Below, in pieces: positions 1-11,800 of a DNA stretch of 64,000 nucleotides. The position numbers and the translations under genes were made by a program. The number at the start of each line of letters is the position of its first letter. Position 1 is the stretch's first letter. The stretch covers positions 682,001 through 746,000 of the forward strand of contig MQVO02000005.1 of the NCBI GenBank assembly GCA_001986395.2, in the 5' to 3' direction. The notes beneath the pieces are model-generated. The model was not told the origin of the DNA. It ran no database searches and saw only the letters and a list, made by a program, of their open reading frames with translations. This stretch comes from Irpex lacteus (taxonomy: Eukaryota; Basidiomycota; Agaricomycetes; Polyporales; Irpicaceae).

Positions 1-1
1 G

Positions 2-1221
2 GAGAAAGAGGCGATAGAGTGGGCATCTAAGGGCTGGGATAAGCTGTACCGCGCTCTGGGGCAACGTAACAAAGACCCAGACACCCCCGCTTCCAACGAG
101 GACGCGAACGCTACAAGTTCGGACATACTCCTAACATCGGTCCCTGCACTGCCGTCAACTCGAGAAATTCCTTCGTCGGATTTACCAGCCGTGGCCGACT
201 TCATCGCAGCCTTCAAGAGGAATACTACGATTAGGGAACTTTCTGATCTGGACGCAAGGTCGGTGTTGTCCTACGCGAACCCTGCCTACCGGACTCTATC
301 GACCTTGAAGTACCAAGAACTTTCCACGACGACTTCGGGGGCCCAAACTACTAACTGGTACATGCTTGACAAATTGGAGGATATCCAACTGGAAACTAGC
401 CGAAGATGCAGGGTATCAACAAAACGGGCAACGAATATCCTGCAGTCGAAACGAGCAGGCTTTGGACGATCTGCGGAACAAATCGCCCTGTCGATGCTCG
501 CAAGAGGTATGACTCTACGCCTCTCGTTACCTGTCAGTACACCTGTCGCCACCCCCAATCGCGACAAGCCTTACACCACGGTCGGTAGTCATGCAACAGG
601 CGTAGGTATCAAACCGCATGGCATAAAGTTAACCAAGCTCGACTACAAAACGTACATGGCAATGCGAGACGAACTGTTAGCGGGTCCTGCAGGTGAAGCT
701 GCGTTACTGTCCGGGGGGATCTTATGGAGGCTGGCGATTAACGTGCGTAACATCGAGGACGTCGTACGCGGACCGGACACAGACGACGTCTCAGAGGATT
801 CGAGAATACGTGAAGTGACAATACTCGGCAAGAAGTTCGTCGAGACCATACTTACTGAACAAGATAAGTACGTCATCGTCGGCGTGTATCGAGTGCTACT
901 CGACGGTAAGTTGTCGAACAAAATCAACATGTATTGAACTCACAGGTATTAAACGCAGGAACCGAACGATCCACCAAACCCGCAGACGCATCCATTACCT
1001 CATGGTGGCCTACTCCTGAAGCCTGGGAAAATAGTGGGTTTAACACCGGCTACTGGACGTCAGAGGCAGAGTTCTGGTATCGAAAGAGAGTAAGGGCCAT
1101 CGAGGATGGTACAGCGGTGCCCTACACGGCTCAAGAATGGCGTTCCCACCTTCGTCACACAAAGTCCGACTCCCACAAGTTTATCGAACATGTTGAAGCT
1201 CACTCGATATTGAAACTGTAG
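2..1221 (+). CDS. Partial basidiomycete-specific hypothetical protein, C-terminal part, two exons
   Basis: The reading frame is open from base 2, so the start lies outside the window. Exon one runs to about 906 and ends at a GTAAGT donor. A ~40-nt intron ends in CTCACAG near 946, and exon two continues to the TAG at 1219-1221. The product is about 390 residues as far as seen. The last exon carries a Trp-rich segment (SWWPTPEAWENSG, then GYWTSEAEFWYRKR). From memory, such a tail occurs in a large uncharacterised Agaricomycete family found in many copies per genome, where it follows a segment like GGILWRLAINV. No catalytic motif, signal peptide or membrane segment was seen, and the function is unknown. 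A transposon-related origin is possible but not shown. Confidence 0.6.
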
Positions 1222-1911
1222 CAGATGCAATTGTATAATATTGATGATTGAAATATACGCACGCGTAGTAACAATTCTAACACATCTACCTCCAGAGCTC
1301 TACTCTACTTATTATAAGCAATGGAATATGAATTGAAAATGAACGAACAAAGAATACATAAGTAAGTAAGAAAGAAAGATAAAGTGAAAAGAGGAGAACT
1401 GTACTACGCAAACAACCATAACCTACGTACGAACACTTGGAATGAAAGGATAACCGACAACCGGTGAGCGCTTGCTCCACAAACGAGTCGGAGTGTCAAA
1501 CTCATGTAGGGCTCGGTCGTCATCAACATCCATCCAGCCTCTAGAAGATGCTACACAGGAAAAAACATATAGAGGAGCAGATAGAATGGGCATACACATC
1601 TGGCTATACACGATGGTGAAAAAAGATATAACTAAAGTATTCTAACAGAAGTGAAATGAACGAGGATGAATTTGTAGAGAAGTTGAAACACCGAAAGCAA
1701 GGTTAAAACACCGAAAGCATTTCAATGTATACACGAGAGACTCCCACGGTTTGGCAACGAAATCCGTGACGGACAAGCGCCGTAAATGGACCAGTGCGGA
1801 TTGGAACGATTCTTTCTTCGTTGCACTCAGGAATCGTAACAGCAGCGCAACAAAGAATTCACACTAGAGACAACTGCTGAACCGTACGATGCAACTCAGG
1901 GCCAAACCCAG
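1222..1911. other. Intergenic, AT-rich, no gene seen
   Basis: The stretch is A/T-rich with many stops in all frames. The only structure noticed is a short direct repeat around 1681-1720, where a 16-base AACACCGAAAGC-containing unit occurs twice in a row. Confidence 0.5.
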
Positions 1912-2247
1912 ATGGCCGAATCCTCTTCTAGCATGCAAGCGTTGGCGACGCGTGAACGAACATTTGGAGAGCCGAAGTTCCTCCCAAGACAACCTTCCCC
2001 TACTCCCTTGGACTCGGCATCAATCCTACAACCATCATCGCAATCGTCACGTCAGGATGAATCTGTCGTTGATGAATCGAATCCCTTGGTACCCTCACCT
2101 GTCATGACGGATGATAATAGCAGGGCTGTCCATGATTCGGCTGGAGGAAGGCCCACCGGGTCAGATATCACGGTTGTGGAACGTATAACGAGAGCTCTAG
2201 GCCGGATAACCACCCGAGAAGAGCAGCCGCCGGGATACGAGGAATAG
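1912..2247 (+). CDS. Possible small Ser/Pro-rich hypothetical protein
   Basis: This is a 111-codon single-exon frame starting ATGGCCGAATCC. The predicted peptide is hydrophilic and rich in Ser, Pro and Gln, and it ends in PPGYEE, which resembles a PPxY-type WW-domain ligand. It has no predicted membrane segment or recognisable domain. Its only support is an open frame of modest length with an ATG and a coding-like composition. It could equally be a chance frame or the last exon of a gene whose other exons were not recognised. Confidence 0.3.
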   Translation: MAESSSSMQALATRERTFGEPKFLPRQPSPTPLDSASILQPSSQSSRQDESVVDESNPLVPSPVMTDDNSRAVHDSAGGRPTGSDITVVERITRALGRITTREEQPPGYEE

Positions 2248-2521
2248 GAGTATCCATATGTATGAGGTTAATTTGATGTGTAGTATGCGAACGTCGTTTT
2301 TGTCGTGAGCCAGGACTCGACGTGCTCATCCCGTCATTCCGAGATCGACACTCAATATATCAGAAAATAGACGTAAGGAAGAGAGGGAGGCGAAGTCATA
2401 CATTGACACGGCGCACATACAACATGAGGGATACATAGGCCATGTAGCAAAGCGTAAACTTGTCTCTGGCACAACCGAACATTCACACGGCAGCATTGAA
2501 AGAACTTAGCACTGCCAGAGC

Positions 2522-4849
2522 CTAGGCGGATGTGTGACCACTCTTCCTGTGTCTGACCCCAACGTAGACACCGGTAGGCTTCCTGATAAACCCTTCGTGT
2601 ACCTCCAGCTGTCAAGGAGGTCAATTGTGAGTTAACATAAGATATGTCACAAACGGCGTACTTTTTGGTAGGCCGATCCAAGAACAAATTCGTATCGATG
2701 AACGAGCGTCCCGATGAAAATTTGCAGTTCCATGTACGCAAGATTTCTCCCTAAGCACGCTCTGTAATGTACACCCCATTAAACAACCCGGATAAAATGA
2801 GGCTGCATGCGACATGATACTCACCTAGGCCCTACTGAGAATGGAGAAAACGCCTTCTGCATCGCTGCCTTGTTCTCTCTCTCCCACCTCTCCGGAACGA
2901 ACAAGTCTGCGTCGTCGCCCCAGACCTCTCTCATCCTGTGCAAGGCAAGCCCCGGTGTGCTCAGAACTGTTCCCTCGTTGAATACCTTTCCGCACACGGT
3001 CATCCCACCCTCGGGTACAACACGCGGCAGCCCGAACCCGACGGTTGAGTTCAGGCGGAGACCTTCATTGATAACATTCAGCAGATATTCGCAGTTTTTG
3101 AGCTTGGCGAGGTTATCTTCGACGATAGTATCTTCCAGCGGCGAGGAAAAGTTAGGCGGGCCCAGGACTGTGTCAAGAGCTGCCTGAAGCTTAGTCTGAA
3201 CACTGGGATTTTGCGCGAGATAGTAGATAATGGCGGCCGTGGAACTGTGTGAAGGAAAGTAAACGTTATGCATGACCAGATGAACGAGATGTGTCCTCAC
3301 TTAGCTGTGGTGTCAGATCCCGCAACGAGTAACGCAAGGGCTTCTGAGCTCAGCTCGGGTTTGCTCAACGGCTGTCCATTAGTGTCTCGAGAGTCCAATA
3401 GCTTCGATAAGAAGTCCGCTCTTGAAACCGGCTCTACGTTGTTGAGACGCTTCGAGACCGCAGTCGCCGCCATGGCAGCCAATGCTCTCCTCGAAGTGAG
3501 CTTCTTCTTGAACGCTGGGAAACTCATGACGAAGGGACGAATCCACACAGGCAAACATGCGAGGAAGGAGTTGAACGAGCTGGAATCGTTGATCGTTTCG
3601 ACTGCGTTGATGGTACGCAACTGCATGGATTTGGCGTTAGGGTTGGCGTGAAAGGTGCCCATAGCTTGCTCAGCCGACTGGGCCACTGGTGTTTCTGCCT
3701 TAGCTGCGGTAAGCATGCCAAACGGTGCTCCGAATGCGAGATCTCCTGCTGGGCGGTCAGTAGCTGTCAGAGACGGGGTTGCCAGTAATAAGAGAGTTTA
3801 CCTATCACGTCGAAAGCAATAAAGTTAAACCCTGGGAACTCTGAATTCAGCATCTCCTGGGTCTCGCTACTGCGCTAAGAAGCACTTACACGGCATAGCA
3901 TTGAACCACGCCTTACCCCCTTCCGCTTTCCATGCGCTATCTCCTTTTCTTCCTTCCTCACCCTTTGTCGCACTGCCACATATCTCATCCCAGCTCTTTA
4001 CCAGCATCCTCTGGTAGCTATATATGAGAGGCAGCACCTCAAGCAAGCTCTTCGCAGCCATCGTATGTGACATGGGCTTCCGCTTCCTCGCATGTTCTCC
4101 CCGTGATCTCGTGTTGAATACATTGCGAGCAGCGCCGAAGGGTGCAAAAGCGTCGTAGAAAGAAGACTTGAGGGCAGGAGAAGAGTGGGAATAAATTTCA
4201 TGACACTGCGTATCTGCCAATATTTTCTCTCGAAGAAAATGTGAAGAAAGGAGAGGGAGTAAGGATGCCTTTGACATCACCTTTCTCCGAAGAGAAAATC
4301 ACGTCTTTTCCTTTCACTTTCCCATACATTTTCCCTAGATTCCCTTTGTTCCCTTTGTTCGTTTCATTCCTTTTCGCAGAACTTTGTGCACAGAAAAAAG
4401 GTGATAAGAAAGGCAGCATTTGGCACTTCATTTTCGCTACATTTTCTCAGGAATAAAATTATGGCAGATACGCAGTGTGAAGGGCTTCAGGGGAGCAAAT
4501 CGATATGTCATTTGGGCCGAAGCGAACGAAAGGACCTAGGAGACAAGCGGGAAGCCTGGATCAGCTAGATGAATTGCGGAATGGAAGGACACATACCGTA
4601 TTTCTCATGAGCCTCCTTTAAACATGTTTGCGCCTGACCGGCCAGCACATATCGCGCAAACCATAAGCATGAGAATCTGGCGGCCCATGGTCCAGGGTAC
4701 TGTCGTAAACCATGGGGGTCCTGGAGATATGGAAGAATATAATACAGAAGTCCTGCTGATGCGAGGAGAATAGCAGTCCCAGTGCTGGAGATCACGGCTC
4801 CTGACTGCAAGAGTTGGAACACTTTCGAGGACAGGTCTGTGAGAGCCAT
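2522..4849 (-). pseudogene. Cytochrome P450 interrupted by a MITE-like insertion in exon 2
   Basis: There are seven exons: 4849-4597, 4535-3890 (containing the insertion 4204-4477), 3831-3802, 3745-3301, 3244-2825, 2761-2662 and 2608-2522. Without the insert plus one 3-bp target duplication they join to 568 codons. An N-terminal membrane anchor comes first, then the YPGPW hinge, the I-helix AGSDTTA, the K-helix ExxR in NEGLRL and the heme motif FSVGPRACLG. The sequence resembles the CYP53 (benzoate 4-hydroxylase) group, but family assignment is uncertain. Reading into the insert meets a stop within ten codons and the 277-bp gain shifts the frame. The most obvious cryptic splice across it also breaks frame, so the allele is probably null. 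All other exons are intact, which implies a recent insertion. The intact paralogue is at 16073-18129. Confidence 0.85.
4204..4477. mobile_element. 274-bp MITE-like element, CACTA-type ends, inside a P450 exon
   Basis: The ends are perfect 16-bp inverted repeats: CACTGCGTATCTGCCA at the left and its reverse complement at the right, with imperfect similarity continuing to about 37 bp. The element is flanked by a direct TGA duplication (4201-4203 and 4478-4480). Removing the element and one TGA restores a P450 frame that aligns codon for codon with the paralogue (PEALHEIYSHSS against SPDALQTIYVHSS). The interior is A/T-rich and pyrimidine/purine-skewed, with no transposase. Termini beginning CACTG with a 3-bp target duplication fit the CACTA/EnSpm superfamily; that assignment is inference. 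Confidence 0.85.
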
Positions 4850-4979
4850 GATGGTATTTTGCAGAGATTGGGGACACACGAAGGACTTATATAGTGTTTC
4901 GAACATTCATTCGACCCTCAGATTCGACGAGCGCATGTGTGATGTAGGCCACCCGAAGTGGAAAGTACAATCTCCATGC

Positions 4980-4988
4980 CTATATAAG
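4980..4988 (-). promoter_or_regulatory. Putative TATA box of the disrupted P450
   Basis: CTTATATAGG on the minus strand lies about 130 nt upstream of the chosen ATG at 4849. The second P450 also has a TATA element upstream of its start. Confidence 0.4.
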
Positions 4989-5469
4989 GCAGGCGATATT
5001 GTCTATGTCCGAGGCGCGTGAGCGCATGCCGGAAAGATCTGGGCCATCACTAGTAGGAGAGTGTACTTACCAAGGCAGTCGGCATTAATGACGCGTAAGA
5101 CTCGGATTCCCGTACCGACTTGGATGCAGCAAGAAACACACACAAACTTCCTTTGAACCTCCCGTAACTCCTCCTGTACAACACATGTTAGGCTGGCCCG
5201 ATCGCGATAGTGAAGTACTAATCCAGGCGGGAGCTTTCGTTGGTGACCATTGCCAGGCACTTGCGCATGCATTAAGTTGCACGCCGAAGGCTCGGGTCAC
5301 GGGCGCTTGTTGGCAAAAATCCAACAAATCCACCAGAATTGAGCTGACCATTCAACGAAGGATGAGAGCGATGCACAGTGATAGCAATTCCACACGGTCG
5401 TTCAGATCGCACACAAATTAGGCTCGTTCCCAGCCGCTTTTGGATCAGTCGTCCCTCCGTGATGCGTAA

Positions 5470-5556
5470 GCGGCTGGTACAACTGAACCGTGAAACTCGA
5501 CCCCCTCTCTTAGCGCTCGACCGTGTGAAAACGTACTTAGAGAAATCGCGCGTTCG
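5470..5556 (+). repeat. Left copy of an ~87-bp inverted repeat flanking RecQ/DUF6589
   Basis: It matches the reverse complement of 12653-12741 with about eight mismatches and one single-base gap by eye. Both copies translate to the same short peptide pattern (LVxLNRETRP ... LDRVKTYLEKS). It lies 146 bp beyond the 3' end of the helicase gene. Confidence 0.8.
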
Positions 5557-5701
5557 CCGACGACTGCTTCACAACGTCGTCCTTATACCACATCTTCGTT
5601 GTGTCGTCCTACGCTCTAACATGTTAATAACAATTTGTTTCTATGCTCATACAAATTAACTCTGTGCAAAAACCGTTTCAGATTATATCCAGGTACGTGC
5701 T

Positions 5702-8356
5702 CTATTGCATATGGAATGGGGCAGGAGGATGGTGGTGAGGGTCGGGTTGGGCTCTGGAAGGGGGTTCATGCCGTGAGGGGTTTTGGAAACCTTGCGTAAG
5801 GGTATACGGAGGGTACTGAGGAGGCGCAAGAGCATCTTGGACTAGATGCGAGAGATATCCGGGCTGGGGTGCGGCCATCTGTTGCCAGTGTGGCGGGTCC
5901 CTCGGGACTGTACCTTCGACTGATAGGTGATATCTATTATCAATGACAGCCCCCGTGTATCCCATAGGAGGAGGGTAGGGGTTGTATTGAACAGCATAAT
6001 ATGGTGGTGGTGGAAAGGTCGCGGGAGAGTACGTGTTCCTGTATGCTCCATGCATCTGGCTGCTACTCACTTGCGTTGGCATCTGTCTATAGTAGGGATA
6101 CTCCATGGGGTGATAGCCACCGGCGTACATGTTGGGCGGGGGTGCTACACGTGTGGTGGCCGGAGTGCCTCCAAGTAGCTGTTGAGCTGTATCAGACGGC
6201 GCGGTGAGTCCACTTATTTCGGGAGCCTGAGGTAGTACAACAGCCGTTCGCGACTTTTTTGCTGTGCGTTCGGCTTCGTTGACATCGTCCGCAGGGCTAC
6301 GCTTTGGCTTCCGAGGTGCTTTAGGTACCGGCGTGAATGTAACCTCAACACCTTCGGTCTGTGCCACCAACTCCTCACCGTACCGATTCCACCACAGCCA
6401 CGAAGACCTCAGCATCCCCTCCACCACCTCCCGCGTTAAAGCGCCGACCGACGACAAGTGCAGGATCTCATCGTCGCTCAGAATAGCCGAAGAGTCCATT
6501 GGGGAACGACTGTGATCCCGCTCAAAGACGGTGTCGCGCCATGTCTCTAAAGTGGTGCGCATGGACTCGTCAGGAAGACCCTTCGCCAGGGGCTTCACAG
6601 CAGCAGAGGATTTCGTTAAGGGTGCTGGACGAGTGCGCTCAAGAAGTGCCGGCACGCATATATCGCAACACGCCACTGTCGACACTAATACATCAATTAG
6701 AACAGCTTCTATCTCGACAACAACAACTGGTCTCACCTGGATCATGCGCGCTGTCAAAGATCTTTGCCCAAAGCTTTCGGCGGCAAGTAACACTCTGGAC
6801 AAAGGCAAGTAGTCCCTCGTCATCCGCACAGACATCGAGGGCTGGTTGCTGTCCAGTCGGAAGATCATCGCTGCCACTACAACCACCACGCTTTACTCCG
6901 TGACTGACCGCCCATTCCTTCAGTACGACCTTCTCTTCCGCTGTGCGCTTTGTGCGCGCCTTCCTCGCTTGAGTTGCCAACGCTCTCACGTCACTAGTTG
7001 TCAGAGCGATAGCATATGCAGAAGGTTCAACGAGCAGGACTGCCAAACCCTCCCTCCCGACCCCTCGCGCCGCCCGACCTGCCCTCTGAATGAAGCTTGA
7101 CAGACTGCCTGGCAGTCTCCACTGCACCACTACTTGGATGTCTGGAACGTTGCACCCCTATGAGACAACGTAAGTCGTTCATGATAACCGTCCGTAGTAC
7201 TTCAAATAAATCACTTACCATGCCGGCCGCCTCAGTACACACCAGGATCCGCACATTTCCCTCCCGAAACTCGCTCATAGCCTTCTGGCGGTATGGCAGG
7301 GATAGTCGAGCATTGTATGGGCGTATGACACTTTTGTCGAGCTCTGGATTCCGCTGCTGAAGGACATCCCGCAGATGTTCTATGATTTCGTTCCCGCTGT
7401 CAATATCATTGACGTATATCCAAGTTTTCGGTATGTCATGGACCGACGGGACAGAGTCAGGTAAGACAAAATCAAGATCCGCGTATGTGTTCATGGGATT
7501 CTGACATGCACGGACGATGATAGACAGGTTGGGCCTATTGTTGCCAATGTCTATGAAGCGGCTGGTAGCCTTGGAGAAGTGTAACTTGCTTTGAACATCC
7601 CGGCGAACACGAGCGGTGAGCGTAGCGGAAACGGCAATGGCTGGGGTAGATGGAGGTAGGAACGCTCGCACATTACCGAGTGTGGCGTACTTCTTTCGGA
7701 ACTGCGCCCCCCAGTGCGATATACAATGCGCTTCATCAACAAATAGAGCTATCACTCTTCGTGTGAACTGTCGATTTCGGAGGAGGCGTTCCGTGAAAGA
7801 ACGAGACTGCATCATCTCGGGTGACACCAGGATGATCTTGTACTTTCCCGCGAGTATCTCCTGCATCACAGATGAAGGCTGTAGTCATAATATAATGTCG
7901 TATTGACGTACCTTAGCTGCCTTAGGCGAGAGTGCACCGTTTTTACTGTGAATTGAGATAGCCTCCAGCCCTCCACCTGTGAGTTACAGTTTGTAAACGT
8001 TGTGATTAATTCACTGAAGGTTTCCTCAGACGTACCATCTCCTCCGCTAGTTGAATTAGAGGAGTCGCGATGAGCGTCACTCCGTTTTTTATCCAAGTAT
8101 GTGGGCCAGCCGCGATAGTAGTCTTGCCTGCACCAGTCGACGCATGGACTACCATATCGGTGCCTTCAATCTGAGATTTGATAGCTTCGAGCTGAAAGTC
8201 ATACGGCTCGCGACCGTATGCTTTGCGTAGCCTGTCTTTCAGGTCTTCAGTCTCTTCAGGGGTCAGCCGCTTGCGCTCGCATACAGAGCCGGCTTGGTTT
8301 CGAGATCCCCAACCTGAACCTTTTCGAGATTTAGCCTTACTACGAGGACCTTTCAT
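5702..8356 (-). CDS. RecQ-like ATP-dependent DNA helicase
   Basis: Superfamily 2 3'-5' DNA helicase of the RecQ/Sgs1 type, presumably nuclear. Visible motifs in order are Walker A STGAGKTT, DEAH box VDEAHCISHWG, SATLT (motif III), and a motif VI-like QRAGRAARG. A Cys-containing RecQ zinc-binding-like segment (VACCDICVPALL) follows, then a Pro/Tyr-rich, disordered tail of about 200 residues. No HRDC domain was seen. Exons 3-5 join cleanly: 7860-7219, 7157-6737, and 6675 or 6684 to 5702. The first junction near 8035-7980 is awkward: the good GTACGT donor gives the wrong frame, and a weak GTCTGA donor 4 nt downstream restores it. I chose the inner ATG because a long pyrimidine-rich leader precedes it; an in-frame ATG also exists at 8422. 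Such helicases are multicopy in many Agaricomycetes. Confidence 0.85.
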
Positions 8357-8892
8357 AATGAAGGAAGGAGAGAAAGGGGGATGGAGCCTGGGAGAGATGT
8401 ACGCTGTGGACGTCTGAGTCAAGAATATATCTAGCTCTGTTCACCCCAAGCCCAGACAGCGGAAGTAAATATACATCACAATTTTCAAGCAAAATGTAGA
8501 GTACGATTGGTACCACAGTGACCACACCTATGTACTCTCTCCTCTCACACCAACTAGCATTTCCGGCGTCCGCATGGCTCAACTTCCATGGCCCATTGAC
8601 AGCAGCAATCTGTTAAATCCGAGGTTAGTTCCCTACTCAATATTAGATCGAGGACTGGGCGCTTACCAATAGATGACCTGCCGCGGTCATTTTCAGTACA
8701 CCACCGCGGAATCGTAGTGAACGGCCTGGATATCCTAATACAAGCCATGATAAGGAGTCTCCAGAACTTGCGAGCAATGCTAATAAGTCTCCAGGACTTT
8801 TGAGCGATACATCATATGAGCGCAGTTCACCTATACCGGGTACCGCTAGACAGCAAGCGATAATACGTTCACAGAAGACTCGGAAGCTCACA
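8357..8892. promoter_or_regulatory. Shared divergent promoter region of RecQ-like and DUF6589-type genes
   Basis: About 0.5 kb separates two head-to-head genes. A CT-rich tract lies just before the helicase ATG. No clear TATA box was seen on either side. The layout would allow co-regulation, but nothing in the sequence proves it. Confidence 0.4.
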
Positions 8893-11800
8893 ATGGCGAC
8901 CATCTATGAAGAGCGAAGGGAGCGAAACACATGGAGATTAGAAAACGCAGACGTATCGGGCTTGAATGACGATATTGACGAGCCAGACGAGCCTGAGATT
9001 CAAGACAATTCGAAGGCCCGTGAACAAGTCTTCTCGGCAATCTTAGAACAGCTCGCTGATGCTGAACTTACCTGGGGAGATCTCGTAGAGTGGATATCCG
9101 ACCCCGACTCATCATGCCCTGCGGAGAACCGTTACAACGGTTTCTTTGCAGCTAAAAATCAAGTGAAACGAGTTCTCAGTCATTGGTCCTCATGGAAGAA
9201 CTGTGCTTCAGGACAGGCTCTGCTTCGTGACTGGAGTTTGGCCTTCGTTAGCCGTCGGATCGCCAAGGAAGGCAACAAAGTGACGAAGAGCAAGCTATTA
9301 CAGTCACGCACCATGGCCATTGACCGCACCTTCGTCTTGAAGTTCGATATCATGTGATTGTACGAAGAACTGCGTGAGCTATGCCCTACAACTCTTCAGC
9401 TGTTCCACGCGCTATGCACAACACGAAAGCAGGAGAAGAAGATGAAGGATAGTTCAAAGGTGACATTACGAAAGCAGCTGGTAAGTATTTCGTTCAAGTT
9501 ACTATACTTGCTTATCACTCACCGGCAAATATCATAGCGTGTGGCGACGGCTGCGCTTACCCTCCTAGGCGAGCGTAGCCAGCAAAACAGCTACTTCAAG
9601 CACGTAATAACCCTGTACCTATACGCAACAGGAGCATCACGCCAGGCTATCAGTGTACTGGCGCACCTTGGTGTTGGCAGCAGCTACACAACAATTGCAG
9701 CTAGCGATAATGAGCCTAAGGCGGACAGCGAGCCTCAGCCCAAGTTACACAGTGAAGCGACTCAGACACTCACCTCCGAGTCTACACCCTCATTGAGTGC
9801 TATCCCCAGTCTACAAAATAATGAAGCTGCACTTGCGATGGAACACGACAGCGCGGAACATACCGACAGCATTGGTGTAGACGAAGAAGAACTTCTAGAC
9901 TCATCGGAGTCGTCGGACAGCTCTGCCTCGTCAGAAGAGTCGGACAGTGACTCAGACTTCGATGATGTCGATGGGTCTGAATCTGACTTGTCCGAGTCAG
10001 GTTCGAAACTCGATGAGCCTTGTGTACTAGGCGATGGAGATCAGCGGGAGAGAACTGATATAGTATACACTGACTTGGAGGTGAGGTTTTGATGTTGTCT
10101 ATACTATAAACAGCTCACTTACTATTATACGATGTTGTTATTTTGCAGGTACTAGAGCGCGAGAGCGTTGCAGTCGAGGGTTCTGAAGCAACCACCGGCG
10201 GCAGCGCTAATGAAACTCCTGCAGATGCAGAGTCGAAGTCTCAGGGCTCTACGCCCAAACGCCGCACCTATACAGGCTTACTGTCGCGTTTATCCCAATC
10301 TTGCCGCCAAGATACTCGAAAGGTCGCTCAGGATAATCCAGTTGCGCATGTTTACGACAACATCAATTGGCTTCAAAAGGTGGCGGAGGCTATACTGGGG
10401 CGCTCGCAAACACAGGAAAACGGCACCTGCGCAACTGTGTTTCCCCTCTTTGGAGCGAATCCAGATGACTTGCTAACAAAGGATCTTCTGGCGTCGATCG
10501 ACAAAGCTCCCCCTCTGACTCTCGAGGATATCATTCTCTCGCCCGAGGAACAGGATATGCAGCGTAAGTGTATGATACATGCAGTCCTCCGTATCCTCGT
10601 CAAGTACGGTGGCGAGCACTACAGCCGCTTCAAGAATGATGTTGAAGAGAGTACACCACGCACGGAGGATCAGATTGAATTGCACAAGACCGACGTCTAT
10701 CCCCTCCCGACTATGAACATCAACGAGTCCTCCATCACGGGGAATGCGGAGGTCATGGAGACGATCTTCACCGAACTTGGCAATGATATTGAAAGCCCAG
10801 AATTTCAGGACACCATCCGTATCGTATGTGGAGACCAACTCTCGGTCGCTAATCTACGTTCTGTCACGCTAAGTCGTGTAGGGAACGATTCACCATCACA
10901 AAGCTTCCCCAACATCGTCACTGTCCCTGGTCTCTTCCACGCCCAAATCCATATCATCTCAAGTGCCCTAGAAGCACACTGGGGAAGCGCAGAAGGTGCA
11001 CAAGATCCTGGGTCTCTTCACTCACATAACACTCTGCTTTCCCGCAAACCGATTCTGCTCTCTGCGCTTCCTCCATACCGGACTTGTCGGGACCTTGTCT
11101 TTGTCTCTCTGTACGCCCGAGTCCTCCGCTGCCTTGAGCTCGTTTCCGGATGCAACTCACTTGATGACTATCCCCAAACGGTAACATTCACTCAGCTGTA
11201 CCAACACGCGGCTGAAATTGTCGATCAATACGCCAATGCCCAAGTCGCGATGAAGCTACGCAGGGCACGCACAGCTGAAGAACGGAAAGCACAAGATAAG
11301 CGGAGCCCTCAGGGTGATGTCGTGTTCGAGAACGCCGTCCTCTTTATGCGCGACGCACTGCTCATTCGAGAGTTTACTGACGCAATCAAGGCCGGCGACT
11401 CAGGAAGACTGGTGATTAGTCTCAAGACGTTCACGCTAAGCTATCGTGGTGGCGGCCGCACGAAATATGCCCATGAGATGTTGCATATACGTCACAATCT
11501 GGCACATATCTGGCCTAAGCCACTGAGGTACGTACTACTACTAGTATTCCCTTTCTTGTAACTCCAGTTCTACAACGCATTGACTCACGCCACGATTCCA
11601 TACTATTAGGAAGATTGTGCTTGACAATTGGGTCGCAAATCCGACAGGATTTAAAGATTCCTATGTGCCGCTCGACTTACTTCAGGAGCACATGAATTTC
11701 TGGATTAAGGTGAGCTGTCAATTTCACGCACCACATAGACCTTCGATTCTTACACCTGTGGCGCCGCACCTACTCTACAGACCATATACAATGCAAATGG

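Larger units (their letters stand above)
4850..5701. other. Intergenic between disrupted P450 and RecQ-like helicase; holds left inverted repeat copy
   Basis: No gene was recognised. The stretch includes the P450 promoter and, at about 5470-5556, one copy of an ~87-bp repeat found inverted at 12653-12741. A translatable stretch through the repeat (LNRETRP, then LDRVKTYLEKS) is shared by both copies. Confidence 0.5.

Noticed and set aside
1681..1720. Short direct repeat as a possible CRISPR-like array
   Set aside because: Only two adjacent units without spacers, in a eukaryotic genome.
4241..4456. 71-codon frame inside the MITE-like element
   Set aside because: Low-complexity Phe/Pro-rich reading of an A/T-rich pyrimidine tract; not a transposase.
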